Of a stretch of 33,586 bases of DNA, positions 1-9,336 are shown piece after piece; within the stretch, counting starts at the first letter, position 1, and the number at the start of each line of letters is the position of its first letter. The stretch comes from SKVR01 sp964453995 (lineage in GTDB: Bacteria > Bacteroidota > Bacteroidia > Bacteroidales > UBA7960). The notes under the pieces are model-generated. The model made no database searches. It was not told where the DNA came from and saw only the letters and a list, made by a program, of their open reading frames with translations. Made by a program: the position numbers and the translations under genes. The stretch is from positions 1 through 33,586 of the forward strand of contig CAYVQC010000048.1 of NCBI GenBank assembly GCA_964453995.1, given 5' to 3'.

Positions 1-2587
1 CCTCATGGCCACAGCCGTCGGTGGCTTCTGTGTTTTGGGGAATCTCTGGAACAGCATGGCAGGAAACAGTAAGGTTTTCCGGCATAGGCTGACTCCAAAT
101 GGGGGCAACTGTATTTCTGAAAGCTGTCAGGCTGCCTGTTTCATTAAGAATACTGCCTGCTGTTGTGCCTGCCTCTATATTAACATCTGCAGAAAAACTC
201 TCCGCCTGCATCTCTTCCTGGGAAATAGTATGGGTAAGATGGTACACCCATGTTTCATTAACGTCAAGTTTTTGATTGCTGTTGCTGTCGCCTGACATGT
301 ATACCGGAGGATTATCCAATCCGGTACATAAGAGATCGGGTTCTGTAATGGAGGCGTTGCCGGTGTTTTCCAGGGCCAGGCTGAAGGTAATATCATCACC
401 TGCTGTGCAATAGGAATTGAGAGCAGAGTCCCCGTTGACGGCAAATACCCCGGTAGTAATAGTCATTTGTGCGATTTCTTCCACCATTCCAAACTGGTTG
501 TTGCAGGAGGACTCGCCAAGGTTTGCAAAGCTAATGTTTTGTGTGGCAGGCAGGCTGGTCTGGAAAAAGCCTGCCGGAAGCGGCTCTTCCAGAGCCAGGA
601 TATAATCCACCGGTTGCGGTAATTCGTAATCAATATTGACATAATTGATATTCACTCCGTCATTGCCTCCACCTGATAACGCTCTGATTCGAAGTGTGGT
701 ATGGCTGGAAATGTATTGTGAAATATCGGTAACAAAAATATTCTGTCCCGATGTGGTAATGTTATGCAATTGGTAATAGGTGCCGGTTTGGTCATCACCA
801 CTCAGGATTTCAATGGAAATATTGGGGTTGGTTCCAATGCCTGAATAGTCGATGGTAAGAGTAGCAGAAATGGCATCAGAAAGATTTGCACTTCTTCTGG
901 CCTGGGCATTGCTCGAACGAAGCCTTAGCCGTTGATTCTTGAAGCTTGTGCTTCCACTGCGTTGCCAGTTGGTTGCCCAGTTTTGGCTTCCGTCATTCCC
1001 CGAATTATTGTGAGTGGAGAAATCATCCATCACATTGTGAAGAACGGTGTGAGGGGTAAGGGAGAAAACAAACTCACCGTTTGCGAGGGTTTGGGTGGAA
1101 GCAACTACAGGATCATCCACGCTGATCTCACCATTGCCATCCTCATCTCTGATCACATGCAAGGCAACAGAGGCCAGACCCGGCTCGCCCACGTCGGGAT
1201 TACCGTTGGTATTGTTATCGTTGTATACCAATCCGAAAATATTGTTTAATCCATCGGTGTTGTAACAATCAAGGCAATAATCTTCAGATACCTGGATGGT
1301 CAATGTGGCAATATTGGATTCCAATCCAAAAGCATCTTGCACAGAGAACTGTACCTCAGCCTGGCCCTGGAAGCCGCTTTCCGGGGTAAAGATCAATCTT
1401 TGATCCACATGCTGGTAATGGAATGAACCTTTTCCTGCAATAGTAGCGGTGGTTTGTTGTCCTTCTGTTGCCGGATCCAGGTCCAAAGAATTAAGATTAA
1501 TAAAGTTTTGTTCTACGCCGTGGGCACTAAGGCTGTTTACAAGATTGATCTGAAGGGGTTGGTCAACACAGGTAACAGCGGAAACGTCGGAGGCTGTCGG
1601 AGGTGGGAGGAGGGTGGTGTCAAATGCCCTGATCTTGAGGTCCCTGATCTCATGATAATTGTTGTTGCCCCCTGTTGAGGATGAAAATCCTACTTTAAAA
1701 ACATCGGGTGGGGTTACCGGGTATACATAGTCAACAATGATGTGGTGCACCGTTTGAGGATTTCCACCTGTAATAATGTCCATATCAACGAAAAACCCAC
1801 CTTCAGTGCGGGGTTTGAGCCGGATAATTGCTTTTCTGTACCGCTCGCTGGCGGGATCGGTGGCGCGGGTGCTTCCCCCACCTTCAATATCAAAATCAAA
1901 AGGGGGTTGAGAAACCTGCACATGGGTGAGATAAGGATAATTATCGCTGGTGTCGGCATTCCCGTTTCCGGCTCCTCTGAGGGTAACAGTCTGGGAAAGG
2001 CGTCCCGGTCCACCCTGGCGATGTTCTGATGGGTTGGAGAAATTGCCATACTCGTCAAGTCCTATTCCCAGGTAAGCTTTGCTTACACCCGGCAGATCGG
2101 GAAATCTTTGTGCATATCCCAATGACCCGCCAAATCCACCGATCTGGAAAGGATCTGCAGAAGCATCAAACAAAAAGAATGCAATACCGTCAGCCCCATC
2201 TCCTCCATAGGTGAAATATTCAAACTCAATGTGTAATCCTGCTGAGGGCAGGGCTATACCACTGCTGTATACAAAGCCGGTTTGATTATCAACGTTGGTT
2301 GTTAAGCGTAGCACTCCCTCACCTTCCGGATCAATAGAAGATGCTGTGAGAATGGCAGGATTGGGGCTTCCCCCAAAAAAGAAACCTTCTGCAGTTGAAT
2401 TTCTGAAGCTTTCTTCAAAGGGAAGTTGAGCCTGAAGTTGCTCAGAAACTGACGCAAACAGGAAGCACAGGGTTACAGAAACCAGTAACAGCAAATACCT
2501 GTTCGCACCATGAAGCGCTACTATGATGTCGTTGGGGCGATCACCGGTAGAATGATCTGCTTTTCCGGGTTGGTATGTGTTTTTCAC
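1..2587 (-). CDS. Large secreted lectin-domain adhesin, N-terminal part (partial)
   Basis: The reverse strand is open without a stop from an upstream TAG to the window edge, giving at least 862 residues; the C-terminus lies outside. I chose GTG at 2587; an in-frame TTG at 2626, directly after the TAG, is the only other upstream option. A hydrophobic signal core (residues 31-46) ends near LQAQ. Residues 55-325 look like an L-type (legume-like) lectin domain, with GADGIAFFLFD (131-141) and GIGLDEYGNF (174-183) as probable metal/sugar-site strands. An Ig/cadherin-like region follows (326-433), then an SdrD/Cna-B-like segment (438-510) with an EF-hand-like loop DEDGNGEISVDDP, further beta-rich regions, and a HYR-like stretch at the edge. 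Export and carbohydrate or surface binding are inferred; a type IX secretion signal cannot be checked because the C-terminus is missing. Confidence 0.8.
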   Translation of the reverse strand, partial: MKNTYQPGKADHSTGDRPNDIIVALHGANRYLLLLVSVTLCFLFASVSEQLQAQLPFEESFRNSTAEGFFFGGSPNPAILTASSIDPEGEGVLRLTTNVDNQTGFVYSSGIALPSAGLHIEFEYFTYGGDGADGIAFFLFDASADPFQIGGFGGSLGYAQRFPDLPGVSKAYLGIGLDEYGNFSNPSEHRQGGPGRLSQTVTLRGAGNGNADTSDNYPYLTHVQVSQPPFDFDIEGGGSTRATDPASERYRKAIIRLKPRTEGGFFVDMDIITGGNPQTVHHIIVDYVYPVTPPDVFKVGFSSSTGGNNNYHEIRDLKIRAFDTTLLPPPTASDVSAVTCVDQPLQINLVNSLSAHGVEQNFINLNSLDLDPATEGQQTTATIAGKGSFHYQHVDQRLIFTPESGFQGQAEVQFSVQDAFGLESNIATLTIQVSEDYCLDCYNTDGLNNIFGLVYNDNNTNGNPDVGEPGLASVALHVIRDEDGNGEISVDDPVVASTQTLANGEFVFSLTPHTVLHNVMDDFSTHNNSGNDGSQNWATNWQRSGSTSFKNQRLRLRSSNAQARRSANLSDAISATLTIDYSGIGTNPNISIEILSGDDQTGTYYQLHNITTSGQNIFVTDISQYISSHTTLRIRALSGGGNDGVNINYVNIDYELPQPVDYILALEEPLPAGFFQTSLPATQNISFANLGESSCNNQFGMVEEIAQMTITTGVFAVNGDSALNSYCTAGDDITFSLALENTGNASITEPDLLCTGLDNPPVYMSGDSNSNQKLDVNETWVYHLTHTISQEEMQAESFSADVNIEAGTTAGSILNETGSLTAFRNTVAPIWSQPMPENLTVSCHAVPEIPQNTEATDGCGHE

Positions 2588-2650
2588 CTTTTGTTGGATT
2601 TGATGGGTAATTTTTTCCTGTTTCAAAAACTAAGTGTAATTACGTAAAAT

Positions 2651-2665
2651 CACACTGCAAATATC
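2651..2665 (-). promoter_or_regulatory. Possible -7 box for the lectin gene
   Basis: On the reverse strand 2665-2658 reads GATATTTG, 7 of 8 positions of the Bacteroidota -7 consensus TAnnTTTG. A transcript starting near 2651 would leave a short leader before the TTG (2626) or GTG (2587) start. No clear -33 TTTG is seen, so this is weak. Confidence 0.3.
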
Positions 2666-2937
2666 AGTAAAAAAACCTATTAAAAACACATTTTTATACC
2701 CGTGTAATTTCTTAGGCGAAATTTCAGAACGGTAGATTTTACCTGTATGTTGAGAAGAAATGGCGTATGGTCATCATCGGATTTCGACTGTATTTATATA
2801 AGTGTATTGCACCTTTTGTTTTGTTATTTATTATGTAAGTAACATATAATCAGAACAGAAGGTGTTTGTGTGTGCGTTTTGTCGAAAATTGCGCCTGGTA
2901 AGTAGATAAATTGCAAACACCTCTGAAAGTTAAAATA

Positions 2938-2970
2938 ATTAACTAAAAATTAACGGAAAATTAACTATAA
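2938..2970. repeat. Three 11-bp phased direct repeats (ATTAAC core)
   Basis: ATTAACTAAAA, ATTAACGGAAA and ATTAACTATAA follow one another without a gap. An 11-bp period puts the repeats on roughly one face of the helix, which suits cooperative protein binding. The region is AT-rich, so chance is possible. Confidence 0.45.
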
Positions 2971-3157
2971 TTTTATTCACATTTACATTTTTTGGATTTA
3001 CAATTATTAAAATTGGGAGAAGAATAAAGCTGTTTAGTCTTTATTGTTGATCCTCTTTGGGTCAAAACAAGCGCCAATACGGCCTGAAAGTCAACAATCA
3101 TTCAACCGCACGTGTTAGTTTAGTATGATGACTAAACTGAAAATTAAAAGAAAGGCT

Positions 3158-3559
3158 ATGAAAATGAAACTTTGGATAATTGTAGTAGCGGCCTTATTCT
3201 TAACTTTCTGCAGTTTACAAGGCCGCCTGGAATCAAAACTGACCAATGAATGGCGCATTGAGAGATTTGAGCAGCGCGAAGCCGGGGAAGAAACCGTTGT
3301 GATAGAAAATGCGGGAACTATCACTCTTTCGTCAGGTGGACGCGGATCACAATCTTTTACCACAGCAATTGTTCATGCCGGCAGTTCTGCTGCCAGTGAT
3401 TTTACCTGGAAAAACAGTGAGCGTGCGGTTACCATCAAGACTGAAGATGCTGAGTACCCCAAGGTGTGGATTGTAGTGGAACCCGGACGTACCAAACAAC
3501 TCTGGTATTCTACCGATAGCAAGGGCAACCTGCAGATCATGGAACTAAAGAAAAAGTAA
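3158..3559 (+). CDS. Small exported lipocalin-like protein
   Basis: An ORF with the hydrophobic N-terminus LWIIVVAALFLTF and a Cys right behind it (FCS), so an exported protein and possibly a lipoprotein, although Phe at -1 is a poor lipobox. The ~105-residue mature part is rich in beta strands, with Trp in TNEWRIERF near the start and ITLSSGGRGS, FTWKNSERAVTIK and QLWYS later, a pattern common in small lipocalin-like Bacteroidota proteins. ATG codons in the same frame lie at 3125, 3128, 3158 and 3164; I favour 3158 or 3164 because AAAGG at 3151-3155 sits at good spacing from 3164. It converges on menC with 1 bp between the stop codons. Function unknown. Confidence 0.65.
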   Translation: MKMKLWIIVVAALFLTFCSLQGRLESKLTNEWRIERFEQREAGEETVVIENAGTITLSSGGRGSQSFTTAIVHAGSSAASDFTWKNSERAVTIKTEDAEYPKVWIVVEPGRTKQLWYSTDSKGNLQIMELKKK

Positions 3560-3560
3560 A

Positions 3561-4604
3561 TTATACATTCCCGGCAGGTGACTGCCAGGGAATTGCTGGA
3601 TTGTAATACAGGTATGATCCCTTTAGCTCCAGCGGACTGTTTATATTGTTGCTGAAAACCTGGCCCGTTCCCAGGCCCTGAACCAGGTGTGGCTTCAGGC
3701 TAAAAACCCATTGGGCAATGGCATTTAAACCTACATTAGACTCCAGTGCTGATGTGGCCCACCAGCCAATTCCCAGTTGTTCGGCTATCGCAATCCATTC
3801 ATTGCTTTTCTCCAGCCCGCCCGTAAGCGATGGCTTTAGGATAATGTACCGGGGCTGGAGCGTTTCCAGCAGTTGTAGTTTTTCTGCCGGATCATTAATG
3901 CCTATTAATTCCTCATCCAGGGCAACCGGCACAGGAGATTGTGTGCACAGAAATGCCATTTCTTCAGGGAAACCCGGTTTAATGGGTTGTTCTACAGAAT
4001 GGATATGAAAGGCAGACAAAACTTTCAGTTTCTCCAGGGCGGAAGCAGGGGAGAAGGCACCATTGGCATCCAGGCGCAATTCAAGGTCTTCCGGCGGATA
4101 TGTTTTCCTGATCTCTTTGAGTAAAGACAGTTCCTCCTGAAAATCCAGTGCCCCCACCTTTAGCTTGAGCACGCCAAATCCTTTATTGAGCTTGTCCTTG
4201 ATGCGTTGTTTCATTTCTTCCCTGGTGCCCATCCACACCAAACCATTGATGGCAATGCCCTGCTTTCCGTTGGTGAAATCAGAGGGGTGAAGTACGCCAG
4301 TGCCTGGTTGCTGCAGGTCAAGCAACGCTGTTTCCAGCGCAAAGCGGATTGACGGGACCAGGTTTGAGGTGTTTTCCAGGGAAAGATCACCCTTTTCCAA
4401 GTGCATTACAGCCGTTTTGATCTTGTCTTCCAGGGAGGTGTCATATTCCGGTGAAAGACCCGGGATTACCGAGCATTCACCCGTTCCTGTTCTTTCATCT
4501 TCCCGCAGAATCACAAACCATGATGGTTTTGAATACAGGGTTCCCCTTGAGGTTTGACCCGGGGTAATAAACTGTAAATCTTTTCTTATTACCGTAGCTT
4601 TCAT
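3561..4604 (-). CDS. menC: o-Succinylbenzoate synthase
   Basis: This enolase-superfamily enzyme dehydrates SHCHC to o-succinylbenzoate in menaquinone synthesis. The 347 residues show the superfamily catalytic set: the KxK motif (K147, K149 in LKLKVG), the metal ligands D179 (LRLDANG), E205 (HSVEQP) and D230 (VALDEE), and the second acid/base K257 (IILKPS). The length is normal for the family. It is the last gene of the men operon, 100 bp after menA, and meets the convergent lipocalin-like gene almost stop to stop with no terminator hairpin visible. OSB synthases share this fold with N-succinylamino acid racemases, but the men context makes MenC the clear call. Confidence 0.93.
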   Translation of the reverse strand: MKATVIRKDLQFITPGQTSRGTLYSKPSWFVILREDERTGTGECSVIPGLSPEYDTSLEDKIKTAVMHLEKGDLSLENTSNLVPSIRFALETALLDLQQPGTGVLHPSDFTNGKQGIAINGLVWMGTREEMKQRIKDKLNKGFGVLKLKVGALDFQEELSLLKEIRKTYPPEDLELRLDANGAFSPASALEKLKVLSAFHIHSVEQPIKPGFPEEMAFLCTQSPVPVALDEELIGINDPAEKLQLLETLQPRYIILKPSLTGGLEKSNEWIAIAEQLGIGWWATSALESNVGLNAIAQWVFSLKPHLVQGLGTGQVFSNNINSPLELKGSYLYYNPAIPWQSPAGNV

Positions 4605-4704
4605 TTTACTGGATTTAGTCTTTAGAGCCGGGTAAACAGCCTGGTGTTAGCAATACTGCTATACCTATGTTTGCTTATCGGCTTCCGGGATCTGCAGCCA
4701 GGTG

Positions 4705-5607
4705 CTATATCACCATTCCCAGCCCAAACATTACCACAAACACAAGAGTAGCAAGCGCCAGCCGTTTTAACTCGGGATACAGCTCAATCGGTCTGGAATA
4801 ACGAAATACCGCCACAACATTTCTGAAAAACAGGGGAAATGCCAGCACAAAGAGGAACTGGTAAGCCGAATGGTAGTTGAATATAACATACAATGGTCCC
4901 AGCAAAGCCGATACTATGATAAGCGAAAGGTGATAGTATTTTGCCCTTTGGTTGCCCAGCCATACCACCAGGGTACGTTTGTTGGCTTTTTTATCGCTTT
5001 CATAATCGCGCATATTGTTAAGATTGAGTACGCCGGCACTCAAAAGGCCAATGGCTGATGCCGGCAATGCATGCCAGGGGTTAAAATCGCCGGTGTGCAG
5101 GTAATGCGTGCCCAATACCCCGATAAGGCCAAAGAACAAAAACACCGAAATGTCTCCAAGTCCCCTGTATCCGTAAGGGTTTTTGCCTATGGTATATTTG
5201 ATGGCTGCAACAATGGCTGCCACACCAAGAACAAGAAATGCCAAAATCACCAGCGAATCTTTTCCCTTGGCGCCAAAAGAGATCAGCAGCAGTCCGGAAA
5301 TCAGTGCCAGGATAATATTGGCGATGATGGCTCTTTTCATGGCTGTTTTGCTGATAAGCCCACTATGCACCAGCCTGCGGGGACCCACCCGTTCTTCGTT
5401 ATCGGCTCCGCTCACAAAATCGCCATAATCGTTGGCAAGGTTGGAGAGGATCTGTAGCAAAAGGGTAGTGAGAATGGCCAATACGAACACACCCCACCTG
5501 AATTCTCCTTCTGACCACGCCAGGAAACTACCCATAAGTGGCGTGGATACTGCCAGGGGCAGTGTCTTAAGCCTTGCTGCTTCTAACCATGATGATATTC
5601 CCGACAT
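4705..5607 (-). CDS. menA: 1,4-dihydroxy-2-naphthoate polyprenyltransferase
   Basis: A 300-residue integral membrane UbiA-family prenyltransferase that attaches a polyprenyl chain to DHNA to give demethylmenaquinone. The first acidic motif is NLANDYGDFVSGAD (N56, D60, D63, D69), which binds Mg-diphosphate; the second is NNMRDYESDKKANKRT in the middle of the protein. About eight or nine hydrophobic segments are visible, including the N-terminal WLEAARLKTLPLAVSTPLMG that is typical of MenA. The gene lies between menB and menC on the same strand with a gap of about 60 bp after menB. The methylase menG needed next is not in the window. Confidence 0.94.
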   Translation of the reverse strand: MSGISSWLEAARLKTLPLAVSTPLMGSFLAWSEGEFRWGVFVLAILTTLLLQILSNLANDYGDFVSGADNEERVGPRRLVHSGLISKTAMKRAIIANIILALISGLLLISFGAKGKDSLVILAFLVLGVAAIVAAIKYTIGKNPYGYRGLGDISVFLFFGLIGVLGTHYLHTGDFNPWHALPASAIGLLSAGVLNLNNMRDYESDKKANKRTLVVWLGNQRAKYYHLSLIIVSALLGPLYVIFNYHSAYQFLFVLAFPLFFRNVVAVFRYSRPIELYPELKRLALATLVFVVMFGLGMVI

Positions 5608-5669
5608 CTAAGGTGGTTTGTTTGGGTTATAAAGGTAAACGAAAATCTTTCGTTGCTGAATAAAAGGGA

Positions 5670-6494
5670 TTAAGGGAACCTGGGGTATTTCTTAAAATCC
5701 GGATCTCTTTTTTCCAGGAAAGCATTTTTTCCCTCCTGTGCTTCATCGGTAAGGTAGTACAACAGGGTGGCATTACCCGCCAGCTCTTGTATTCCGGCCT
5801 GTCCGTCCAGCTCTGCATTGAGCCCTACCTTGATCATGCGCAGGGCAAGCGGGCTGCGCTTCATCATTTTTTTGCACCATGCCACTGTGGTGTCTTCCAG
5901 CTGGTCAAAGGGAACAACCTTGTTGACCATGCCCATTTCACGTGCCTCTTCAGCACTGTACTGATCGCATAAAAACCAGATTTCCCGGGCTTTCTTCTGT
6001 CCTACAATTCGGGCAAGGTAAGAGGATCCAAAGCCGGCATCAAAACTCCCTACTTTGGGGCCCACCTGTCCAAAGATGGCATTTTCAGATGCTATGGTAA
6101 GATCACACACCACGTGCAGCACGTGTCCGCCACCAATGGCGTAGCCGTTCACCATGGCAATTACGGGTTTGGGAAGCGACCTGATCTGTTTTTGCAAATC
6201 CAGTACGTTGAGCCTCGGCACACCATCTTTTCCCACATATCCGCCAATGCTTTTTACATTCTGATCTCCACCACTGCAAAATGCCTTGTCACCCTCTCCG
6301 GTTATGATCACCGTGAAGATGTCGTCATTTTCGCGGCAGATGACCATTGCATCGCGCATCTCCTGGATGGTGTCGGGGGTAAAGGCATTGTAAAAGCGTG
6401 GCCTGTTGATGGTGATCTTTGCAATCCCTTCAAAAATTTCAAATTTTATTTCGCTATACTCCTTTAGCGTTGTCCAGTTTCTTTTCGTGCTCAT
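5670..6494 (-). CDS. menB: 1,4-dihydroxy-2-naphthoyl-CoA synthase
   Basis: A crotonase-fold enzyme of 274 residues that closes the second ring of DHNA-CoA from o-succinylbenzoyl-CoA. The oxyanion-hole segments are GDKAFCSGGDQ and the GYAIGGGHVLH loop; the MenB hallmark VGPKVGSFDAGFGSSYLARI and the following KKAREIWFLCDQY are nearly family consensus. The C-terminal DFKKYPRFP is also typical. Its ATG overlaps the TGA of menD in an ATGA arrangement (6491-6494), which indicates translational coupling. The strong MenB signatures exclude a generic enoyl-CoA hydratase. Confidence 0.96.
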   Translation of the reverse strand: MSTKRNWTTLKEYSEIKFEIFEGIAKITINRPRFYNAFTPDTIQEMRDAMVICRENDDIFTVIITGEGDKAFCSGGDQNVKSIGGYVGKDGVPRLNVLDLQKQIRSLPKPVIAMVNGYAIGGGHVLHVVCDLTIASENAIFGQVGPKVGSFDAGFGSSYLARIVGQKKAREIWFLCDQYSAEEAREMGMVNKVVPFDQLEDTTVAWCKKMMKRSPLALRMIKVGLNAELDGQAGIQELAGNATLLYYLTDEAQEGKNAFLEKRDPDFKKYPRFP

Positions 6495-8176
6495 TTTTTT
6501 TGTGAAATATATTGATAATATTGTTTGAATATTCCGGCGGATAGTTCACCTGAGGTCTTTATATGGAAAACACCCTTGCCCCTGTTTGGTTTGAAAAAGG
6601 ATCTCAAATTCTCCCGAAGGGCTTGCTCATGGGAAGCAAAGTAATATTCCAGTCCGTAGGCTTCGCAAAGCTTATCTATTTTTACGCTGTGCGGTGTTTC
6701 AAAGAAATGGCGCACCGGATCGATCACGGGCGAAGTGTCGATGAGTTTAAAAATATTTCCTCCCGCATTGTCCACAACAATAATGCGAAGGTTTTCCGGG
6801 AAGCTGGCGTTCCACATGGCATTGGAGTCATAAATAAAAGCCAGGTCGCCGGCAATGGCGATGTTGAGGCGGTCAGAGGCCATGGCAGCGCCCGCGGCAG
6901 TGGAGATACATCCGTCAATTCCTGAAGTACCCCGGTTGGAAAAATATTTTACATCAGCCTTTGTGGGAAACAGTTGTGCATACCTTACGGGTGTACTGTT
7001 GGCCAGGTGAAGATTGCAATTGCCGGGAAGGCTGTCCAGGATGATATCATATGCCATAAGGTCGCTGAACGAGGTTGATTGTAAAAAGCTCTTGTGCTTT
7101 TGGCTTAAAGTACCCCGGCAATTCGCGGCGAAAGCAACATATTCATCCCCTGATGGAATTGTTTCGGACATATGGGCAAAAAAGGTCTCCGGTTTCATAG
7201 AGATCACCCTTGTAAGCGACTGGTATGTATCCGTAATGCCGCAGTTCTCTTCAATATGCCAGTGCTGTATGGGCTTGTGGCTGCGCAGGTATTGTTTTGT
7301 TTTTTTGGATAATACGGCACCCCCGCATGTTACCAAAAGGTCCGGCCTGAATTGTTTTTTTTGTTCTTTGTCGAGGGAAGCAATGAAAGTATCGGGAGAT
7401 TCTATAGCACCTTCTATGTGCCTGTTGGCCAGATTTTCAGAAAAAACCACCGCTTGTTTTTGATCAGCGATTTTTTGAAGGGAAACATTGGACTGACCAG
7501 GCTGATGATCCATTCCGCAGATCACCAGTCGTTGTTTTGCCTTCTGCCAGTCATTTTTCAGTTTTTCTATTTCCACTTGCGGTAATATCTTTTTGTAAGG
7601 AGTGGGTACAATGACAGGGGGAAGGTCTTTTACCTGTGGCAGGGGCTCATACAGTGGTTCCCTGAGGGGAATATTTACATGAACCGGCCCTTGTATCCCA
7701 TCCGTGGCAAGGTTGAGGGCTTCTGACATCGTTCTGCGCAGATACCACAAATCATCATCGTTATCAGTCTCTACGGGCAGTTGGAACGAACCCTTAATGA
7801 TATTGCCAAAGAAACCCGTTTGCCTCACTGTCTGGCCATCATTCTGATCGATCCATTCCGTAGGTCGGTCGGCAGTAAGTGCCAGAAGGGGAATGCGCAT
7901 ATAGTATGCTTCGGCCAGGGCGGGAGCATAATTGACCATGGCAGTGCCCGATGTGCAGATCAATCCCACCGGTTTTCCACTCTCCATGGCCATGCCCAGG
8001 GCATAATAACCGGCAGAGCGTTCATCGGTAATGCTGATACACTCCATCTTGTGCAAAGCAGTAAAGGCCAGGATTAATGGTGCATTGCGCGAACCGGGGG
8101 AAATGATTACTCTTTCAATACCCCGGGAGTGGCAAAGATAAGGCAGTTCGCTGATTCCCCGTCTGTTGGATGACAT
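6491..8176 (-). CDS. menD: SEPHCHC synthase (thiamine-diphosphate enzyme)
   Basis: The 561-residue ThDP enzyme adds the succinyl semialdehyde unit from 2-oxoglutarate to isochorismate, the first committed step of menaquinone synthesis. The N-terminal Pyr domain contains ISPGSRNAPL and the DERSAGYYALGMA segment with the ThDP-activating Glu. The C-terminal PP domain contains FSNRGTSGIDGCISTAAG and GDLAFIYDSNAM, the Mg/ThDP-binding GDG-like motif, followed by IIVVDNAGGNIF. Length and motif order match MenD. It begins 3 bp after the isochorismate synthase stop and overlaps menB by 4 bp, so it is mid-operon. Confidence 0.96.
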   Translation of the reverse strand: MSSNRRGISELPYLCHSRGIERVIISPGSRNAPLILAFTALHKMECISITDERSAGYYALGMAMESGKPVGLICTSGTAMVNYAPALAEAYYMRIPLLALTADRPTEWIDQNDGQTVRQTGFFGNIIKGSFQLPVETDNDDDLWYLRRTMSEALNLATDGIQGPVHVNIPLREPLYEPLPQVKDLPPVIVPTPYKKILPQVEIEKLKNDWQKAKQRLVICGMDHQPGQSNVSLQKIADQKQAVVFSENLANRHIEGAIESPDTFIASLDKEQKKQFRPDLLVTCGGAVLSKKTKQYLRSHKPIQHWHIEENCGITDTYQSLTRVISMKPETFFAHMSETIPSGDEYVAFAANCRGTLSQKHKSFLQSTSFSDLMAYDIILDSLPGNCNLHLANSTPVRYAQLFPTKADVKYFSNRGTSGIDGCISTAAGAAMASDRLNIAIAGDLAFIYDSNAMWNASFPENLRIIVVDNAGGNIFKLIDTSPVIDPVRHFFETPHSVKIDKLCEAYGLEYYFASHEQALRENLRSFFKPNRGKGVFHIKTSGELSAGIFKQYYQYISQKK

Positions 8177-8179
8177 ATC

Positions 8180-9328
8180 TCAGGATTCCTTCAATGATTC
8201 AACAATGGATTTGAGTGTTCTCATCTTGCTGTTGGTTTCTTCCCACTCCAATTGCGCATCGGAACCTGCAGTGATTCCTGCACCAATGAAATATTCAAGA
8301 TGATGGGGAGTGGCCTTCATAGAACGCAGATTCACATAAAGGTCCCACTGGCCATTCATGTTTACAGGGCCCAAAAAACCCGAATAATATTCTCTGCGAT
8401 GCTTTTCTGTCTGGCGAATGATTGCCAGTGCTTTGTCTTTGGGCAATCCGCACACTGAAGGGGTGGGGTGAAGCTGGTCTGCAAATTCTGAAAGATTTCC
8501 TTCAAGCGATTCCTGGGGGAATCTGAAAGAAGTTTTCAGGTGCTCTACCATTCCTGCCACAAAGGTCTTGGGGCCGGAACGATCAAAATATCGAATGTTA
8601 TGCTTTTTCAGCAGATCTTCAATGTATTCTGAAACGATGTTTTGCTCATCCTTTTCTTTTTCTCCCCAGGGTTTAAAATGATTGTCAGGAATGTTGTGCC
8701 TTGTTCCGGCAAGAGAGACTGTGGTAACGGTTTTTTCTTTAACCAGAAGCAAAGGTTCCGGACTTGCCCCGAACCAAACCCCCGTGTCGGGGATATATAC
8801 GCAAAACACGAATGCATCGGGGTAAGCGTTACATAATCTTTCAAAAAATGCTGCCGACTCAAAAGAAGGATCTCTTCTTTCCCTGAAAACTCTTGAAAGC
8901 ACAACTTTCTGTACTTCCCCCTTTTTTATTTGTTTCTTTACACTTTCTACCCGGGCTGTAAAATCTTTTTTCTCAATGACGGTATTTTCTCGCTGGTAGT
9001 AAGGAATGAAAACCCGCCTGGTGAAAACATCTTCCTCTTCCTGTGATCGTGATACCGGCTCCTGGAAAGTTTCTCCATGGATGAGCAGGTCGGGCTGGAT
9101 GATTCTGATAGGGTACCCCGATTCAAAATCAAACGGGGCAAAGACAAAACCTGGTTGGTTTTTCAGCAGTTTCAGGTCTGTAATCTGTGGGGGAAGTTGT
9201 TTCCACTGCAATAGGGTGATATGCTCAGAGGCATTGGGAATGCGATAGGAAGCAAAGGCTATACCGTTGTCCAGGGCAAGTCGGTGGAGTTTTTCCAGGG
9301 TTATGGTACGGGTAGAAAGCATCTGCAT
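8180..9328 (-). CDS. menF: Isochorismate synthase
   Basis: A 382-residue chorismate-utilising enzyme that converts chorismate to isochorismate. The C-terminal two thirds show the family signatures: FGASPEPLLLVKEKTVTT, SLAGTR, HPTPSVCGLPKDKAL and REYYSGFLGPV, with a final EWEETNSKMRT. The N-terminal 120 residues are less conserved, as usual. Two ATG codons (9328 and 9322) are possible starts; the first is used here. The position directly upstream of menD supports the menaquinone isozyme rather than a siderophore (EntC/DhbC) role, although sequence alone separates these poorly. Confidence 0.93.
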   Translation of the reverse strand: MQMLSTRTITLEKLHRLALDNGIAFASYRIPNASEHITLLQWKQLPPQITDLKLLKNQPGFVFAPFDFESGYPIRIIQPDLLIHGETFQEPVSRSQEEEDVFTRRVFIPYYQRENTVIEKKDFTARVESVKKQIKKGEVQKVVLSRVFRERRDPSFESAAFFERLCNAYPDAFVFCVYIPDTGVWFGASPEPLLLVKEKTVTTVSLAGTRHNIPDNHFKPWGEKEKDEQNIVSEYIEDLLKKHNIRYFDRSGPKTFVAGMVEHLKTSFRFPQESLEGNLSEFADQLHPTPSVCGLPKDKALAIIRQTEKHRREYYSGFLGPVNMNGQWDLYVNLRSMKATPHHLEYFIGAGITAGSDAQLEWEETNSKMRTLKSIVESLKES

Positions 9329-9336
9329 CGAAGTGA

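Larger units (their letters stand above)
2627..3157. other. AT-rich intergenic region with phased ATTAAC repeats
   Basis: About 530 bp without a credible gene between the divergent lectin and lipocalin-like genes. It holds an inverted repeat AGGTGTTTG (2860-2868) / CAAACACCT (2914-2922), and three copies of ATTAAC beginning at 2938, 2949 and 2960, spaced exactly 11 bp. These could be a regulator array; nothing in them identifies the regulator. Confidence 0.5.

Noticed and set aside
1742..2029. Several short ORFs of 60-115 codons on both strands in 1-2500
   Set aside because: All overlap the single continuous minus-strand reading frame of the lectin protein, which shows clear domains across the whole stretch.
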